Below, piece by piece: positions 17,873 through 26,535 of a stretch of 64,000 nt of DNA. The stretch is from Pseudomonas sp. MTM4 (GTDB lineage: Bacteria; Pseudomonadota; Gammaproteobacteria; Pseudomonadales; Pseudomonadaceae): contig NZ_CP048411.1 in the NCBI RefSeq assembly GCF_019355055.1, positions 4,630,627-4,694,626 on the forward strand, written 5' to 3'. Numbering within the stretch: the stretch's first letter is position 1; each line of letters opens with the position of its first letter. The translations under genes were made by a program, and so were the position numbers. The notes beneath the pieces are model-generated. The model saw nothing but the letters and a program-made list of their open reading frames with translations, was not told where the DNA came from and did not search any database.

Positions 17873-18664
17873 ATGAAACTGCCGATCTATCAGGTCGATG
17901 CATTTACCGATGTGTTGTTCAAGGGCAACTCCGCCGCGGTGGTGCCGCTGGAGCAATGGCTGAGCGATGCGCAGATGCAGTCGATCGCCATCGAAAACAA
18001 CCTGTCGGAAACCGCCTTTCTGGTACGCGAGCCGGACGGTGCTTTTCATATTCGCTGGTTCTCGCCCATTACCGAGATCGACTTTTGCGGTCACGCAACG
18101 TTGGCTAGCGCCTTCGTGCTGCTCAGCCAGCGAATGGCGACGGCGCCGCTGACCTTCCGTGCGGCGTCGGTGGGCGACATCAGCGTCGCGCAGCTGGACG
18201 ACGGCTTGCTGGAAATGAACTTCCCCAACCGCGAACCCGAGCGCGTGGATGACCCTCCGGCGGAGTTATCCAACGGCCTAGGCATCGTTCCGCAAGCCGT
18301 CCTGAAAAGCAGTCAGGCCTGGTTCGCCGTATACGAGGACGAGGAGCAGGTACGCGCTCTGACGCCGGACCTTGCTGCCCTCAAGACACTCGCCCCGCTG
18401 GATGTGGTGATCACCGCGCCGGGGCGTGAGCAGGACTTCGTCTCGCGTTATTTCTGGCCGGCCAATGGTGGTGATGAAGATCCGGTGACGGGCTCGATTT
18501 ATGCCGGTCTTGCGCCTTACTGGAGCGGGCGCCTGGGCAAATCATCGCTGGTTGCGCTGCAGGCCTCGCGTCGTAGCGGGCTACTGTATTGCCGGGTGGA
18601 AGGGGAGCGCGTGTTCGTCGCCGGGCGAGCAGTGCAGTACCTGCAGGGAACGATCGAGGTTTAG
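17873..18664 (+). CDS. PhzF-family isomerase/epimerase-like protein
   Basis: 263 residues from ATG 17873 (MKLPIYQVDAFTDVLFKGNSAAVVPL), the usual PhzF opening with the two-lobed diaminopimelate-epimerase fold. The catalytic Glu is in NNLSETAFL (about residue 46), followed by IRWFSPITEIDFCGHATLAS, and the second-lobe signature GDEDPVTGSIYAGLAPYW is intact. PhzF isomerises dihydro-hydroxyanthranilate in phenazine synthesis, but no other phz gene is present. This is the common stand-alone family member of unknown substrate. It converges on the MocR gene, 32 bp apart. Confidence 0.9.
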   Translation: MKLPIYQVDAFTDVLFKGNSAAVVPLEQWLSDAQMQSIAIENNLSETAFLVREPDGAFHIRWFSPITEIDFCGHATLASAFVLLSQRMATAPLTFRAASVGDISVAQLDDGLLEMNFPNREPERVDDPPAELSNGLGIVPQAVLKSSQAWFAVYEDEEQVRALTPDLAALKTLAPLDVVITAPGREQDFVSRYFWPANGGDEDPVTGSIYAGLAPYWSGRLGKSSLVALQASRRSGLLYCRVEGERVFVAGRAVQYLQGTIEV

Positions 18665-18696
18665 CGTCGTGCGTGGCTTACTGCCGAGGCTTCGAT

Positions 18697-20106
18697 TTAG
18701 AACGATTTGATCATCCGTCCGAGCAATTCCATGGCCTTTTCGCTGCGCGCATCCCACGGGTGGCCATGGTTCAACCGCGCGCAGTTTCGGAATCGTTGAG
18801 TGGCCGAGAAGATCGGGCCGGGGGCGAGACTGATGCCTTGGGCGAGCGCGAGCTGCAGCAGTTGCAGGGAATCGACCGGCTCCGGGAATTCGAACCACAG
18901 AAAGTAGCCGCCGCCGGGGCGTGTGACCCGCGTGGTCGCCGGGAAATGTCGGGCGGCGGAGGCGAGCATTGCGCCTTGCTGCATTTCCAGCGCGTGGCGC
19001 AGCTTGCGCAAATGACGGTCGTAGCCGCCGTGCTGCAGGTAGTTGGCGATGGCCGCCTGGGCCGGGACGGAAGGAGAAATCGTGGTCATGAGCTTGAGCC
19101 GGCCGATCTGCTCGGCGTACCGCCCGCCAGCGACCCAGCCGACTCGATACCCCGGCGCGAGGCTTTTGGAGAATGAGCCGCAGTGCATGACCAAGCCGTC
19201 TCGGTCATGGCTTTTGACGGGCTTGGGCGGTTCCTGGGTGAAATAGAGCTCGGCGTAGACGTCGTCTTCGATCAGCGGTACCTGATGCTGCCGCAGCAGC
19301 TCGTAAAGCTGCAATTTCTTCGGCTCACCCATGCTCGCGCCCAGCGGGTTTTGCAGGCTGCTCATGAACCAGCACGCCTTGATCGGAAGCTTGGCGAGGC
19401 TGTCAGCGAGTGTGTCAAGATCGATGCCCTCGCGCGGATGCACCGGGATTTCCACCGCCTTGAGCTTGAGCCGCTCCAGTACCTGCAGCGTGGCGTAGAA
19501 AGCGGGCGCTTCGATGGCAACCAGATCACCTGGCTCGGTCACGACCTGCAGACACAGATTCAGCGCCTCCATGGCGCCGGTGGTGATCACCAGTTCGTCC
19601 ATCGGCAGCATCACGCCGCTGACCATGTAGCGCAGGGCGAGTTGCCGGCGCAGGTCCGGATTGCCGGCCGTCATCTCGGCGATCACCGCGCTGGCCGGCA
19701 TGTCGCGTACGCACTGAGCCATGGAGCGAGCCAGGCGTTGCAGCGGAAAGAGTTCCGGGCTGGGAAAGGCCGAGCCGAAGGGCACGGTGTTTGGATCGCG
19801 TAGCGAGGCGAGCACCGAGAACACCAGCTCGCTGACGCCAACGTCGGTGGTTTCGGCCAGCCGCGGGCCGATCTCGGGTTCGTGCAGCGGACGCTTGGCG
19901 TGTTCGCGAACGAAGTAGCCCGAACGCGCCCGCGCCTGAATCAGGCCGCGATCCTCGAGCAGGTAGTAGGCCTGAAACACCGTCGACGGGCTGACCCCGT
20001 AGGTGCGGCTGGCGTGGCGCACCGACGGCACTCTTTCGCCCGGCCCCAATACGCCGGTGCGGATCAGTTCGGCTATCTCGTCGGCGAATTTTTCGTAGCG
20101 CTTCAT
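18697..20106 (-). CDS. MocR-type regulator (GntR wHTH fused to aminotransferase fold)
   Basis: 469 residues. Residues 1-70 are a GntR winged helix (MKRYEKFADEIAELIRTGVL, SVRHASRTYGVSPSTVFQAY), and the rest is a fold-type I PLP domain with the PLP-binding Lys at about residue 314 in HCGSFSKSLAPGYRVGW and the Asp in LIEDDVYAEL. MocR proteins sense PLP or an amino-compound adduct and usually control a neighbouring gene. The convergent phzF and the downstream-divergent region do not give an obvious target. It could be PdxR-like or control an amino-acid exporter located elsewhere. Confidence 0.92.
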   Translation of the reverse strand: MKRYEKFADEIAELIRTGVLGPGERVPSVRHASRTYGVSPSTVFQAYYLLEDRGLIQARARSGYFVREHAKRPLHEPEIGPRLAETTDVGVSELVFSVLASLRDPNTVPFGSAFPSPELFPLQRLARSMAQCVRDMPASAVIAEMTAGNPDLRRQLALRYMVSGVMLPMDELVITTGAMEALNLCLQVVTEPGDLVAIEAPAFYATLQVLERLKLKAVEIPVHPREGIDLDTLADSLAKLPIKACWFMSSLQNPLGASMGEPKKLQLYELLRQHQVPLIEDDVYAELYFTQEPPKPVKSHDRDGLVMHCGSFSKSLAPGYRVGWVAGGRYAEQIGRLKLMTTISPSVPAQAAIANYLQHGGYDRHLRKLRHALEMQQGAMLASAARHFPATTRVTRPGGGYFLWFEFPEPVDSLQLLQLALAQGISLAPGPIFSATQRFRNCARLNHGHPWDARSEKAMELLGRMIKSF

Positions 20107-20182
20107 GCGTCTGGCTCAGCTGCGGCAATGGGTGACGATACTGCACGAAGCGCGGACGGTGTATCTCGTGTTGCCGCGCGGC

Positions 20183-21598
20183 TCACGGATTGGCTGGCGC
20201 GACAAAGGTGCTGTAGGTACTGACGGCGCTGTGTGGATCGTCCAGGTCACGAATCTCGAACTGCAGTCTGCGGCTCAGCGCCCGGCCATGGCTGGCGTCG
20301 GTAAGCGCCACGCTGACCGGCAGATCGGCGATCTCGCCGGGCGCCAGGCTGATTTCGCGTCGACCGTGCAGCTCGAATGGTCCCTCACCGAGCGATATCG
20401 CGTACCGCCGGTGCTGCTGGGTCTTGTTGATGACCTTGAGGCTGTACATGTTTTCGATCTGACCCTGCGTATTTTCGCGATACAGGGTGCGGTCCTTAGT
20501 GACATCCAGCGACAGCATCGGCCGAACATCCAGCGCCCAGACGAAGGCGCCAATCATCATCAGAAGTGCGGCGGCATAGCCGATCAGGCGCGGGCGAAGC
20601 AGGCGCGTTCTGCCGCCCTGTAGCGCGCGTTCAGACGTGAAGCGAACCAGGCCGCGCGCATAGCCCATCCTGTCCATCACGCTGTCGCAGGCGTCGACGC
20701 AGGCGCCGCAACTGATGCAGTCCAGTTGCAGGCCGTCGCGGATGTCGATGCCGGTGGGGCAGACCTGCACGCACAGGGTGCAGTCGATGCAGTCACCGAG
20801 GCCCTGTGCGCGCGGATCGCTGTCCTTGCGTCGCGCGCCGCGGCTTTCGCCACGGGCCGCATCGTAGGAAACCAGCAGGGTATCGGCATCGAACATCACC
20901 GCCTGGAAGCGCGAATAAGGGCACATGTGCAGGCAGACCTTTTCCCGCAGCCACCCCGCATTGAGGTAGGTCGCAGCGGTGAAAAAGAACAACCAGAAGC
21001 CGGCGGACAACCCGAGCTCCAGGGTGAACAGATCACGGACCAATTCGCGTACCGGAGTGAAGTAGCCGACGAAGGCGAGCGCCGTCGCGAGACTGACCGC
21101 CAGCCAGATCGCGTGTTTGGCGGTGCGGCGTAGCAACTTTGAGGCGGACCAGGGCGCGGCGTCGAGTTTGATCCGCTGCCCGCGGTCGCCCTCGGTGACC
21201 TTTTCCGCCCACATGAAAATCCAGGTCCAGGTGCTCTGCGGACACGCAGAGCCACACCACACGCGGCCAGCCAGTACCGTGATGAAGAACAGGCCAAAGG
21301 CCGCGATGATCAGCAATGCCGACAGCAGGATGAAGTCCTGCGGCCAGAAGGTGGCAGCAAAGATATGGAATTGCTGTTTGCCGAGATCCCAGAGCACCGC
21401 CTGGCGACCATCCCAATTCAGCCATTGGGTGCCGAAGTAGAGCAGCAGCAACAGACCGCCGCCCAGCAAGCGCAGATTGCGGAACAGGCCGGAGAAGCTG
21501 CGGGTATGGATCGGACCGCCATTCTGTGCGGGCGTCAGGCGTATCGGTTTGCTTGGATCAACAGTGGCGATGATCGTGGCGGGAATTCGTTCGGTCAT
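20183..21598 (-). CDS. ccoG: Cytochrome c oxidase accessory protein CcoG (orphan)
   Basis: 471 residues with five or so transmembrane helices, the polyferredoxin signatures GRVWCGSACPQSTWTW and KVCLHMCPYSRFQ, and two 4Fe-4S cluster motifs, CIDCTLCVQVCPTG and CISCGACVDACD. The last ~120 residues form an Ig-like periplasmic domain. CcoG reduces Cu(II) to Cu(I) during assembly of the cbb3 oxidase. The normal neighbours ccoNOP and ccoHIS are absent, so this is either a displaced or a second copy. It ends 76 bp from the MocR start on the same strand; an operon link is possible but weak. Confidence 0.93.
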   Translation of the reverse strand: MTERIPATIIATVDPSKPIRLTPAQNGGPIHTRSFSGLFRNLRLLGGGLLLLLYFGTQWLNWDGRQAVLWDLGKQQFHIFAATFWPQDFILLSALLIIAAFGLFFITVLAGRVWCGSACPQSTWTWIFMWAEKVTEGDRGQRIKLDAAPWSASKLLRRTAKHAIWLAVSLATALAFVGYFTPVRELVRDLFTLELGLSAGFWLFFFTAATYLNAGWLREKVCLHMCPYSRFQAVMFDADTLLVSYDAARGESRGARRKDSDPRAQGLGDCIDCTLCVQVCPTGIDIRDGLQLDCISCGACVDACDSVMDRMGYARGLVRFTSERALQGGRTRLLRPRLIGYAAALLMMIGAFVWALDVRPMLSLDVTKDRTLYRENTQGQIENMYSLKVINKTQQHRRYAISLGEGPFELHGRREISLAPGEIADLPVSVALTDASHGRALSRRLQFEIRDLDDPHSAVSTYSTFVAPANP

Positions 21599-22000
21599 TT
21601 CATGCGCCCCATCGGGTATTCAGGCAGGGCGAATGATCAAGTGAAGCAGAAGTACATAACAGACTCAGACTTCGAGCTTAAATACGGATCAGATGGCGGA
21701 CGAATGAACGTTTGCGATGACCGAAACAGCGTGGAAGGCTGGCCGTGCCTGGACTTCTGCTCAATTTCGGCAACCTAACGAGACGACTAACTATCTAGGC
21801 CCTGCGACGCCGGGTCACAGGCGAATCAGGATGAAATCCATTGGCTAACTGATCCGTTTTTTTTCCGTCTATCTGCACCTGTTTTGCCACCACCGCAGCG
21901 GGCGATAGTCCCGGGCTTGCATCGGTTGTGCGCGCATGCTGCTATCGATCCTTGGCTTAACCCCCTGCGTTCCGTTCTGCTGTCGACTCAAGGAATTCCA
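21599..22000. other. 402-bp intergenic region between ccoG and lrgA
   Basis: This stretch separates divergent ccoG and the lrgAB pair and must hold both promoters. The part next to lrgA is rich in short T and C tracts (T8 run near 21857-21864). I see no convincing Anr/Fnr box, hairpin terminator or conserved small ORF; the open frames here have no ribosome binding sites. Confidence 0.5.
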
Positions 22001-22366
22001 ATGATCCTCAAAGGCCTGACATGGCTAGTAGTGCTGCAATTGCTTGGCAGCGTCATCAATCTTCTGCTGCTTCCGGCATTGCCTGGGCCAATCATCGGCA
22101 TGGTGCTGCTGTTCGGCCTGCTGTTGCTGCGCCGCGGCATCCCCGAACCACTCGAGAAAACCGCGGCGTTGCTGCTGCAATACCTGCCGCTGCTGCTGAT
22201 CGTGCCGGCGGCCGGGATCATGACCAGTAGCGAAGCCTTGCTGGCCGATCTGCCTGCCATCGCGGCCGGGCTGGTGCTTTCGTTGATGGTCACCGTTCCG
22301 TTTTGCGGCTGGCTGATGCAGTACCTCATTCGGCGGACGGAACGCCGCAAGGAGAATCAGCTATGA
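22001..22366 (+). CDS. CidA/LrgA-family holin-like membrane protein
   Basis: 121 residues from the ATG at 22001, preceded by AAGGAATTCC. It has four hydrophobic helices and the family motif LPGPIIGMVLLFGLLLLR near residues 25-45. LrgA/CidA proteins oligomerise in the cytoplasmic membrane and modulate murein hydrolase export and cell death, or pyruvate uptake in some bacteria. Its stop overlaps the start of lrgB (ATGA), so translation is coupled. No LytSR or LysR-type regulator is adjacent. Confidence 0.92.
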   Translation: MILKGLTWLVVLQLLGSVINLLLLPALPGPIIGMVLLFGLLLLRRGIPEPLEKTAALLLQYLPLLLIVPAAGIMTSSEALLADLPAIAAGLVLSLMVTVPFCGWLMQYLIRRTERRKENQL

Positions 22367-23073
22367 ATCGTCTTGAATGGCGTGATGTCTGGGCAATGAC
22401 ACAGGACCACCCGCTGTTTTCCGTGGCGCTGACGCTGATCGCGTTCCAGCTCGCACTGGCACTCTACCGACGCAGCGGCTGGCTGGTGCTGCAGCCGGTG
22501 ATGATAGGCATGCTGCTGGTGGTCGGAACGCTCTACCTGTGCGGGATCGATTATGCGAGCTACCGCGAGGGCGCCTCGATGATCGCCGTGCTGGTCGGCC
22601 CCGCAACGGTGGCCTTGGCGGTACCGCTGTATCGTCATATCAAGCGCATCCAGCAGCTGTTCTGGCCGATCGTCATCACCTTGGTGAGCGGCGGCGTGCT
22701 GGGCGTCGTCCTGACGTTGGTGATCGCCAGCGCTTTGGGTGCGGATCTGTCCGTGCTGATGAGCCTGTCGCCCAAGGCTGCAACCATGCCAATCGCCATG
22801 CTGGTGGCTGAGCAGATTGGCGGCTTCGCTTCGCTGGCGGCGGTATTCGTGATGCTCACCGGCGTCATCGGTACGGCGCTAGGGCCGTGGCTGTTGGGTT
22901 GGGCAGGTGTCGATCATCCGGCTGCCCGGGGTCTGAGTTACGGCATCAACGCCCACGCCATCGGTACAGCTCGCGCGTTGGAGGAAAGCGATGAGTGCGG
23001 CGCCTTCGCTGCGCTGGGCATGAGCCTGCTGGGCATTCTCATCGCGCTATTTCTGCCGCTGCTGATGGGTTGA
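22363..23073 (+). CDS. LrgB/CidB-family membrane protein
   Basis: 236 residues with about seven transmembrane helices. Family signatures include VLVGPATVALAVPLYRH (about 85-101), LSPKAATMPIAMLVAEQIGG (about 145-164) and SYGINAHAIGTARALE. It starts at ATG 22363 inside the lrgA stop. LrgB works with LrgA in membrane-associated control of autolysis or small organic acid transport; the two form a two-gene operon here. Confidence 0.93.
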   Translation: MNRLEWRDVWAMTQDHPLFSVALTLIAFQLALALYRRSGWLVLQPVMIGMLLVVGTLYLCGIDYASYREGASMIAVLVGPATVALAVPLYRHIKRIQQLFWPIVITLVSGGVLGVVLTLVIASALGADLSVLMSLSPKAATMPIAMLVAEQIGGFASLAAVFVMLTGVIGTALGPWLLGWAGVDHPAARGLSYGINAHAIGTARALEESDECGAFAALGMSLLGILIALFLPLLMG

Positions 23074-23138
23074 ATGATGCTGTTGCGCTTGAACGATGTG
23101 GGCCTAATCTTAAGGTCCTAACCTTCAGGAGTGGTCCC

Positions 23139-24014
23139 ATGTTCGAGCAGTTCCAGCGTGACGAGTGCGAGGTCAATGGCGTACGGATCGCCTATCGCAA
23201 AGGCGGCTCCGGACCGCCCTTGCTGCTGCTCCACGGCTACCCGCAGACGCATGTCATGTGGCACGCAGTGGCCGATCAGCTTGCCGAACACTTCACCGTC
23301 GTGGCGGCCGATTTGCGCGGTTACGGTGATAGCAGCAAGCCCGAAGGCGGTCAGGATCACGTGGCCTACAGCAAGCGCGAGATGGCGCTTGATCAGGTGG
23401 AGTTGATGCGCACCTTGGGCTTCAAGCGTTTCGATATTCTTGCCCACGACCGCGGCGCGCGGGTCAGCCATCGTCTGGCGATGGATCATCCACAGACGGT
23501 TCGCCGGCTGATTCTGTTGGACATCGCACCGACCCTCGCGATGTACAGCCAGACCGATGAAACCTTCGCGCGCGCTTACTGGCACTGGTTCTTTCTGATC
23601 CGTCCGGCACCGTTGCCGGAAACGCTCATGGAGACTGCGCCCGAGCTGGTATTGAAGACCGCCGTGGCGACCCGCGCCGACCATCATCATCCGTTCACCG
23701 CTGCCGCCTACGCCGAATACCTGCGCTGCATGAAGCTGCCCGGCACCGTTCACGCATTCTGCGAGGATTATCGGGCCAGTGCCGGTATCGATCTGCAGCA
23801 CGACCGGGAAGATCGTGCCGCTGACCGGCGTATCGAGGCGCCCCTGCTGGTGCTATGGGGCGCTAAAGGCGTCGTCGAGCGTTGCTTCGATCCGCTCAAG
23901 GAGTGGCGTGCCGTCGCAGCGAGCGTGCAAGGCAAGGCGCTGCCGGCAGGTCATTACATCGCTGAAGAGGTTCCGCAACTGCTGTTGGAAGAGGTTCTCG
24001 GGTTCCTGTCGTAA
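23139..24014 (+). CDS. Alpha/beta hydrolase resembling fluoroacetate (haloacetate) dehalogenase
   Basis: 291 residues from ATG 23139, with CAGGAG upstream. The active-site map of fluoroacetate dehalogenases is complete: nucleophile D104 in AHDRGAR, Arg 105 and 108, acid D128 in LLDIAPT, H149-W150 in YWHWFF (halide/fluoride pocket), Tyr211 and base H272 in AGHYIAEE. In the Rhodopseudomonas enzyme the matching residues are D110, R111, R114, D134, H155, W156, Y219 and H280, so spacing is kept. It would cleave the carbon-halogen bond of haloacetates, with fluoroacetate as the prime candidate. Epoxide hydrolase activity is the main alternative. It stands alone between lrgB and pirin. Confidence 0.85.
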   Translation: MFEQFQRDECEVNGVRIAYRKGGSGPPLLLLHGYPQTHVMWHAVADQLAEHFTVVAADLRGYGDSSKPEGGQDHVAYSKREMALDQVELMRTLGFKRFDILAHDRGARVSHRLAMDHPQTVRRLILLDIAPTLAMYSQTDETFARAYWHWFFLIRPAPLPETLMETAPELVLKTAVATRADHHHPFTAAAYAEYLRCMKLPGTVHAFCEDYRASAGIDLQHDREDRAADRRIEAPLLVLWGAKGVVERCFDPLKEWRAVAASVQGKALPAGHYIAEEVPQLLLEEVLGFLS

Positions 24015-24152
24015 ACGTCAGACGCCTTAAATATCGAATAGATAGATAGGTTTTACCGAGAATATCCGCTATTCAGACGATCGATTGAATGGAAAATGGC
24101 GGCCATAGCGCTCGGCAATGTGTCGAGCTGATTGACCCAGAGGCTGCCATCG

Positions 24153-24851
24153 ATGATCGAAATCCGCCCGCGCGCTGAGCTTGGCGCCGCACACCATGGC
24201 TGGTTGCATGCCCGCCATCATTTTTCATTTGCCGACTATCACGACCCGCTGCGCATGCACTGGGGCCGCTTGCGGGTCTGGAATGACGACACCATCGCGC
24301 CGAACTCGGGCTTCCCGACCCATACGCACCGCGACATGGAAATCATCACCTACGTCCGCAAGGGCGCCATCAGCCACGAAGACAGCCTGGGTAATAGCGA
24401 TCGTACGGCTGCCGGTGATGTACAGGTCATGAGTGCCGGCACCGGCATCGCCCATAGCGAATACAACCTCGAAAGCGAGCCCACCGAGATTTTCCAGATT
24501 TGGATCTACCCGGACCAAACCGGGCTGCCTCCAAGCTGGGGTACGCGCCCGTTCCCTACAGTGGAGCGTGCGGGTGCATTTGTCACGCTGGCTAGCGGCA
24601 TGGCTGATGACAGCGATGCGTTGCCGATCCGGGCCGACGCGCGTCTGGCCGCAGCTGCACTTTCACCAGGTCAGGTTGCCCAATACCGAATTGGTGATGG
24701 TCGCAAGGTCTATCTGGTGCCCGCCAGTGGGCGTATCGAGGTTGCTGGGCTCGTTGCAGCGACAGGGGATGGCGTGGCGGTGCGTGATGAGACGCTGCTC
24801 ACCATCAAGGCGCTGGAACATAGCGAAGTGGTGCTGGTGGACGTTCGCTGA
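24153..24851 (+). CDS. Pirin-family cupin protein
   Basis: 232 residues from ATG 24153 (MIEIRPRAELGAAHHGWLHARHHF), behind AGAGG; an in-frame TTG seven codons upstream has no clear signal. The bicupin N-terminal half holds the iron ligands: two His in THTHRDMEI, and His plus Glu in GTGIAHSEYN. It is the YhaK/YhhW-like type, some members of which act as quercetin 2,3-dioxygenases; others act as redox-dependent cofactors. It lies 63 bp before wrbA, so both may be part of one redox-stress unit. Confidence 0.9.
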   Translation: MIEIRPRAELGAAHHGWLHARHHFSFADYHDPLRMHWGRLRVWNDDTIAPNSGFPTHTHRDMEIITYVRKGAISHEDSLGNSDRTAAGDVQVMSAGTGIAHSEYNLESEPTEIFQIWIYPDQTGLPPSWGTRPFPTVERAGAFVTLASGMADDSDALPIRADARLAAAALSPGQVAQYRIGDGRKVYLVPASGRIEVAGLVAATGDGVAVRDETLLTIKALEHSEVVLVDVR

Positions 24852-24914
24852 GCGATTCGGCGACAGCGTAGATAGAAACAGAGTCGAAACATAACCCAGA
24901 AAGAGGAAACGAAA

Positions 24915-25514
24915 ATGGCGAAGATTCTCGTGCTGTATCACTCGATGTATGGCCACATCGAAACCATGGCCAACGCGGTCGCCGACGGTGCGCGTCGTGT
25001 TCAAGGCGCCGAAGTGACCATCAAGCGTGTGCCGGAAACCATGCCGCAAGATGTCTTCAAGAATGCAGGCGGCAAGACCGATCAGGCTGCAGACATCGCT
25101 ACTGCCGCCGAGCTGCCCGATTACGACGCGATCATCTTCGGCACGCCGACCCGCTTCGGCAACATGTCCGGGCAGATGCGCAATTTCCTCGACCAGACCG
25201 GCGGCCTCTGGGCCAAAGGCGCGCTGCACGGCAAGGTCGCCAGTGTGTTTACGTCGACCGGCACGGGTGGCGGGCAGGAGATGACCATCACTTCCACCTG
25301 GACCACCCTGGCCCACCACGGAATGATCATCGTGCCCACCGGCTATGGCATTGGGGAGTTCTTCGATATTTCCGAGACCAACGGCGGCACGCCTTACGGT
25401 GCCTCGACCATCGCCGGCGGTGATGGCTCGCGTCAGCCGTCCACCAAGGAACTGACCATTGCGCGTTATCAGGGCGAGCTGGTCGCCAAGACCACGCTCA
25501 AGCTCAAGGGTTGA
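24915..25514 (+). CDS. wrbA: NAD(P)H:quinone oxidoreductase WrbA
   Basis: 199 residues, the usual WrbA length, from ATG 24915 after AGAGGAAACGAAA. The FMN-phosphate loop is [14 protein letters not shown]; the middle holds [34 protein letters not shown] and the active loop [11 protein letters not shown], followed by [12 protein letters not shown]. It carries out two-electron reduction of quinones, avoiding semiquinone radicals. A hairpin with U-run follows at once (25525-25545). Confidence 0.96.
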   Translation: MAKILVLYHSMYGHIETMANAVADGARRVQGAEVTIKRVPETMPQDVFKNAGGKTDQAADIATAAELPDYDAIIFGTPTRFGNMSGQMRNFLDQTGGLWAKGALHGKVASVFTSTGTGGGQEMTITSTWTTLAHHGMIIVPTGYGIGEFFDISETNGGTPYGASTIAGGDGSRQPSTKELTIARYQGELVAKTTLKLKG

Positions 25515-25524
25515 TCTACTCGTA

Positions 25525-25545
25525 GGCAGCTCGTAGCTGCCTTTT
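25525..25545 (+). terminator. Rho-independent terminator of wrbA
   Basis: GGCAGCT and AGCTGCC (7 bp, perfect) with a 3-nt CGT loop are followed at once by TTTT, 10 bp after the wrbA stop. Confidence 0.85.
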
Positions 25546-25548
25546 CAC

Positions 25549-25582
25549 AGCGGGCCGGATGGCATTGCCTGTCCGGCCCGCT
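25549..25582 (+). terminator. Second GC-rich hairpin downstream of wrbA
   Basis: AGCGGGCCGGA (25549-25559) pairs with TCCGGCCCGCT (25572-25582) over a 12-nt loop. There is only a short TTT beyond, so this is a backup terminator or RNA stabiliser, stacked directly after the first terminator. Confidence 0.5.
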
Positions 25583-25643
25583 TTGCGCTCCGATACAGAT
25601 AGCTGCGTGTAGTCGATACGGTGATAATGCGCGCCGATGTGGC

Positions 25644-25762
25644 GTAGGGTGGGCCGGGCAGCGCTCCACTTCAGTATCGTAGGGTGGGCTTCAGCCCACC
25701 AGCAATCTACCCAGAGCCGTCCCACAGGTGCATCGACTGAGGGCGCGGCTTCAGCCGCGAAG
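25644..25762. repeat. Dispersed GTAGGGTGGGC-type repeats and a REP-like palindrome
   Basis: GTAGGGTGGGCCGGGC... begins at 25644 (to about 25674), and a second, self-complementary unit GTAGGGTGGGCTTCAGCCCACC-like lies at 25679-25700. The first unit matches 45509-45545 over most of its length, and a related unit occurs at 37908. A GCGCGGCTTCAGCCGCG palindrome follows at about 25741. All are intergenic and AT-poor; they look like small non-autonomous dispersed elements. Confidence 0.6.
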
Positions 25763-25803
25763 CTCTCGCCGCACGTAACATATCTGGCAATCGAGGAGCC
25801 CTG

Positions 25804-26343
25804 ATGCCCGCATTCGAAATCAAGCCGCTGAATCCCGAAACCTACCGCCAGCAAACCAGACGCAGCACGCTGGCCGTCGTGGCCACTTTCGTGCTCTTGG
25901 CGATGGGGCTGTCCGCCGCCGCAGTGGCGATATTCGGCGAGCCGGGCGGCGACAACCTGCGCCTGAACATCGCCGGTGTGGTGATCGGGCTCGGGTTGAC
26001 GGTACTGCTGGTTCGCCTGGTCTATTGGCAGCAGCCGTGGATGGCATCGGCGGTCTACGGTTGGCGGCTCAAACGCAGCCTGATGAGCGTGACTAACGTC
26101 ATGCATCACGTGAAAGCGGGCGTGGCGCTCGAAGATCCTACCGCGATGAAGCTGCTGCGCTTCTACCATCTGGGCCTCACCCAGATGCACCAGCTGGACG
26201 CCAACAGCGGCTCTCTTCTCGAAATGAGGGCGGAAATCGAACAGCACCGCAGCGCCATGGAAGCGCTGGGCCTGGATGTCGATCAGCAGCGCCTGGAACC
26301 GACCTGGATCGAGACTGTAAAAAAGATCGACGCCGCGAAATGA
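25804..26343 (+). CDS. DUF3087 family membrane protein
   Basis: 179 residues opening MPAFEIKPLNPETYRQQTRRS, which matches the DUF3087 N-terminus. Two transmembrane helices (about 23-43 and 54-73) flank a short Gly-rich loop, then the remaining ~100 residues form a cytoplasmic helical domain with MHHVKAGVALEDPTAMKLLRFYHLGLTQMH. Function is unknown; the family occurs widely in gammaproteobacteria. It is monocistronic, bounded by a terminator at 26414-26440. Confidence 0.85.
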   Translation: MPAFEIKPLNPETYRQQTRRSTLAVVATFVLLAMGLSAAAVAIFGEPGGDNLRLNIAGVVIGLGLTVLLVRLVYWQQPWMASAVYGWRLKRSLMSVTNVMHHVKAGVALEDPTAMKLLRFYHLGLTQMHQLDANSGSLLEMRAEIEQHRSAMEALGLDVDQQRLEPTWIETVKKIDAAK

Positions 26344-26412
26344 AGGCGGTAATAATCGCCGCCTCGTCCCGCATGAGCGTCAAAGCGGGCTGAATACCTT
26401 TCGATTTCCTTC

Positions 26413-26440
26413 ACCAGAGCCGTCCTGTCTCTGGTTTTTT
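26413..26440 (+). terminator. Rho-independent terminator after the DUF3087 gene
   Basis: ACCAGAG (26413-26419) pairs with CTCTGGT (26429-26435) with a 9-nt loop, followed by a run of six T. A classic intrinsic terminator separating this gene from bglX. Confidence 0.85.
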
Positions 26441-26535
26441 GGTGCCGTTCATTTCCCTATGTCACTACACCGCGATCCATGGGTCCGCGTGAAGCGCGAC
26501 ACTGTGCGTCCAAGACCCTTATGCGGGAACCCCTC

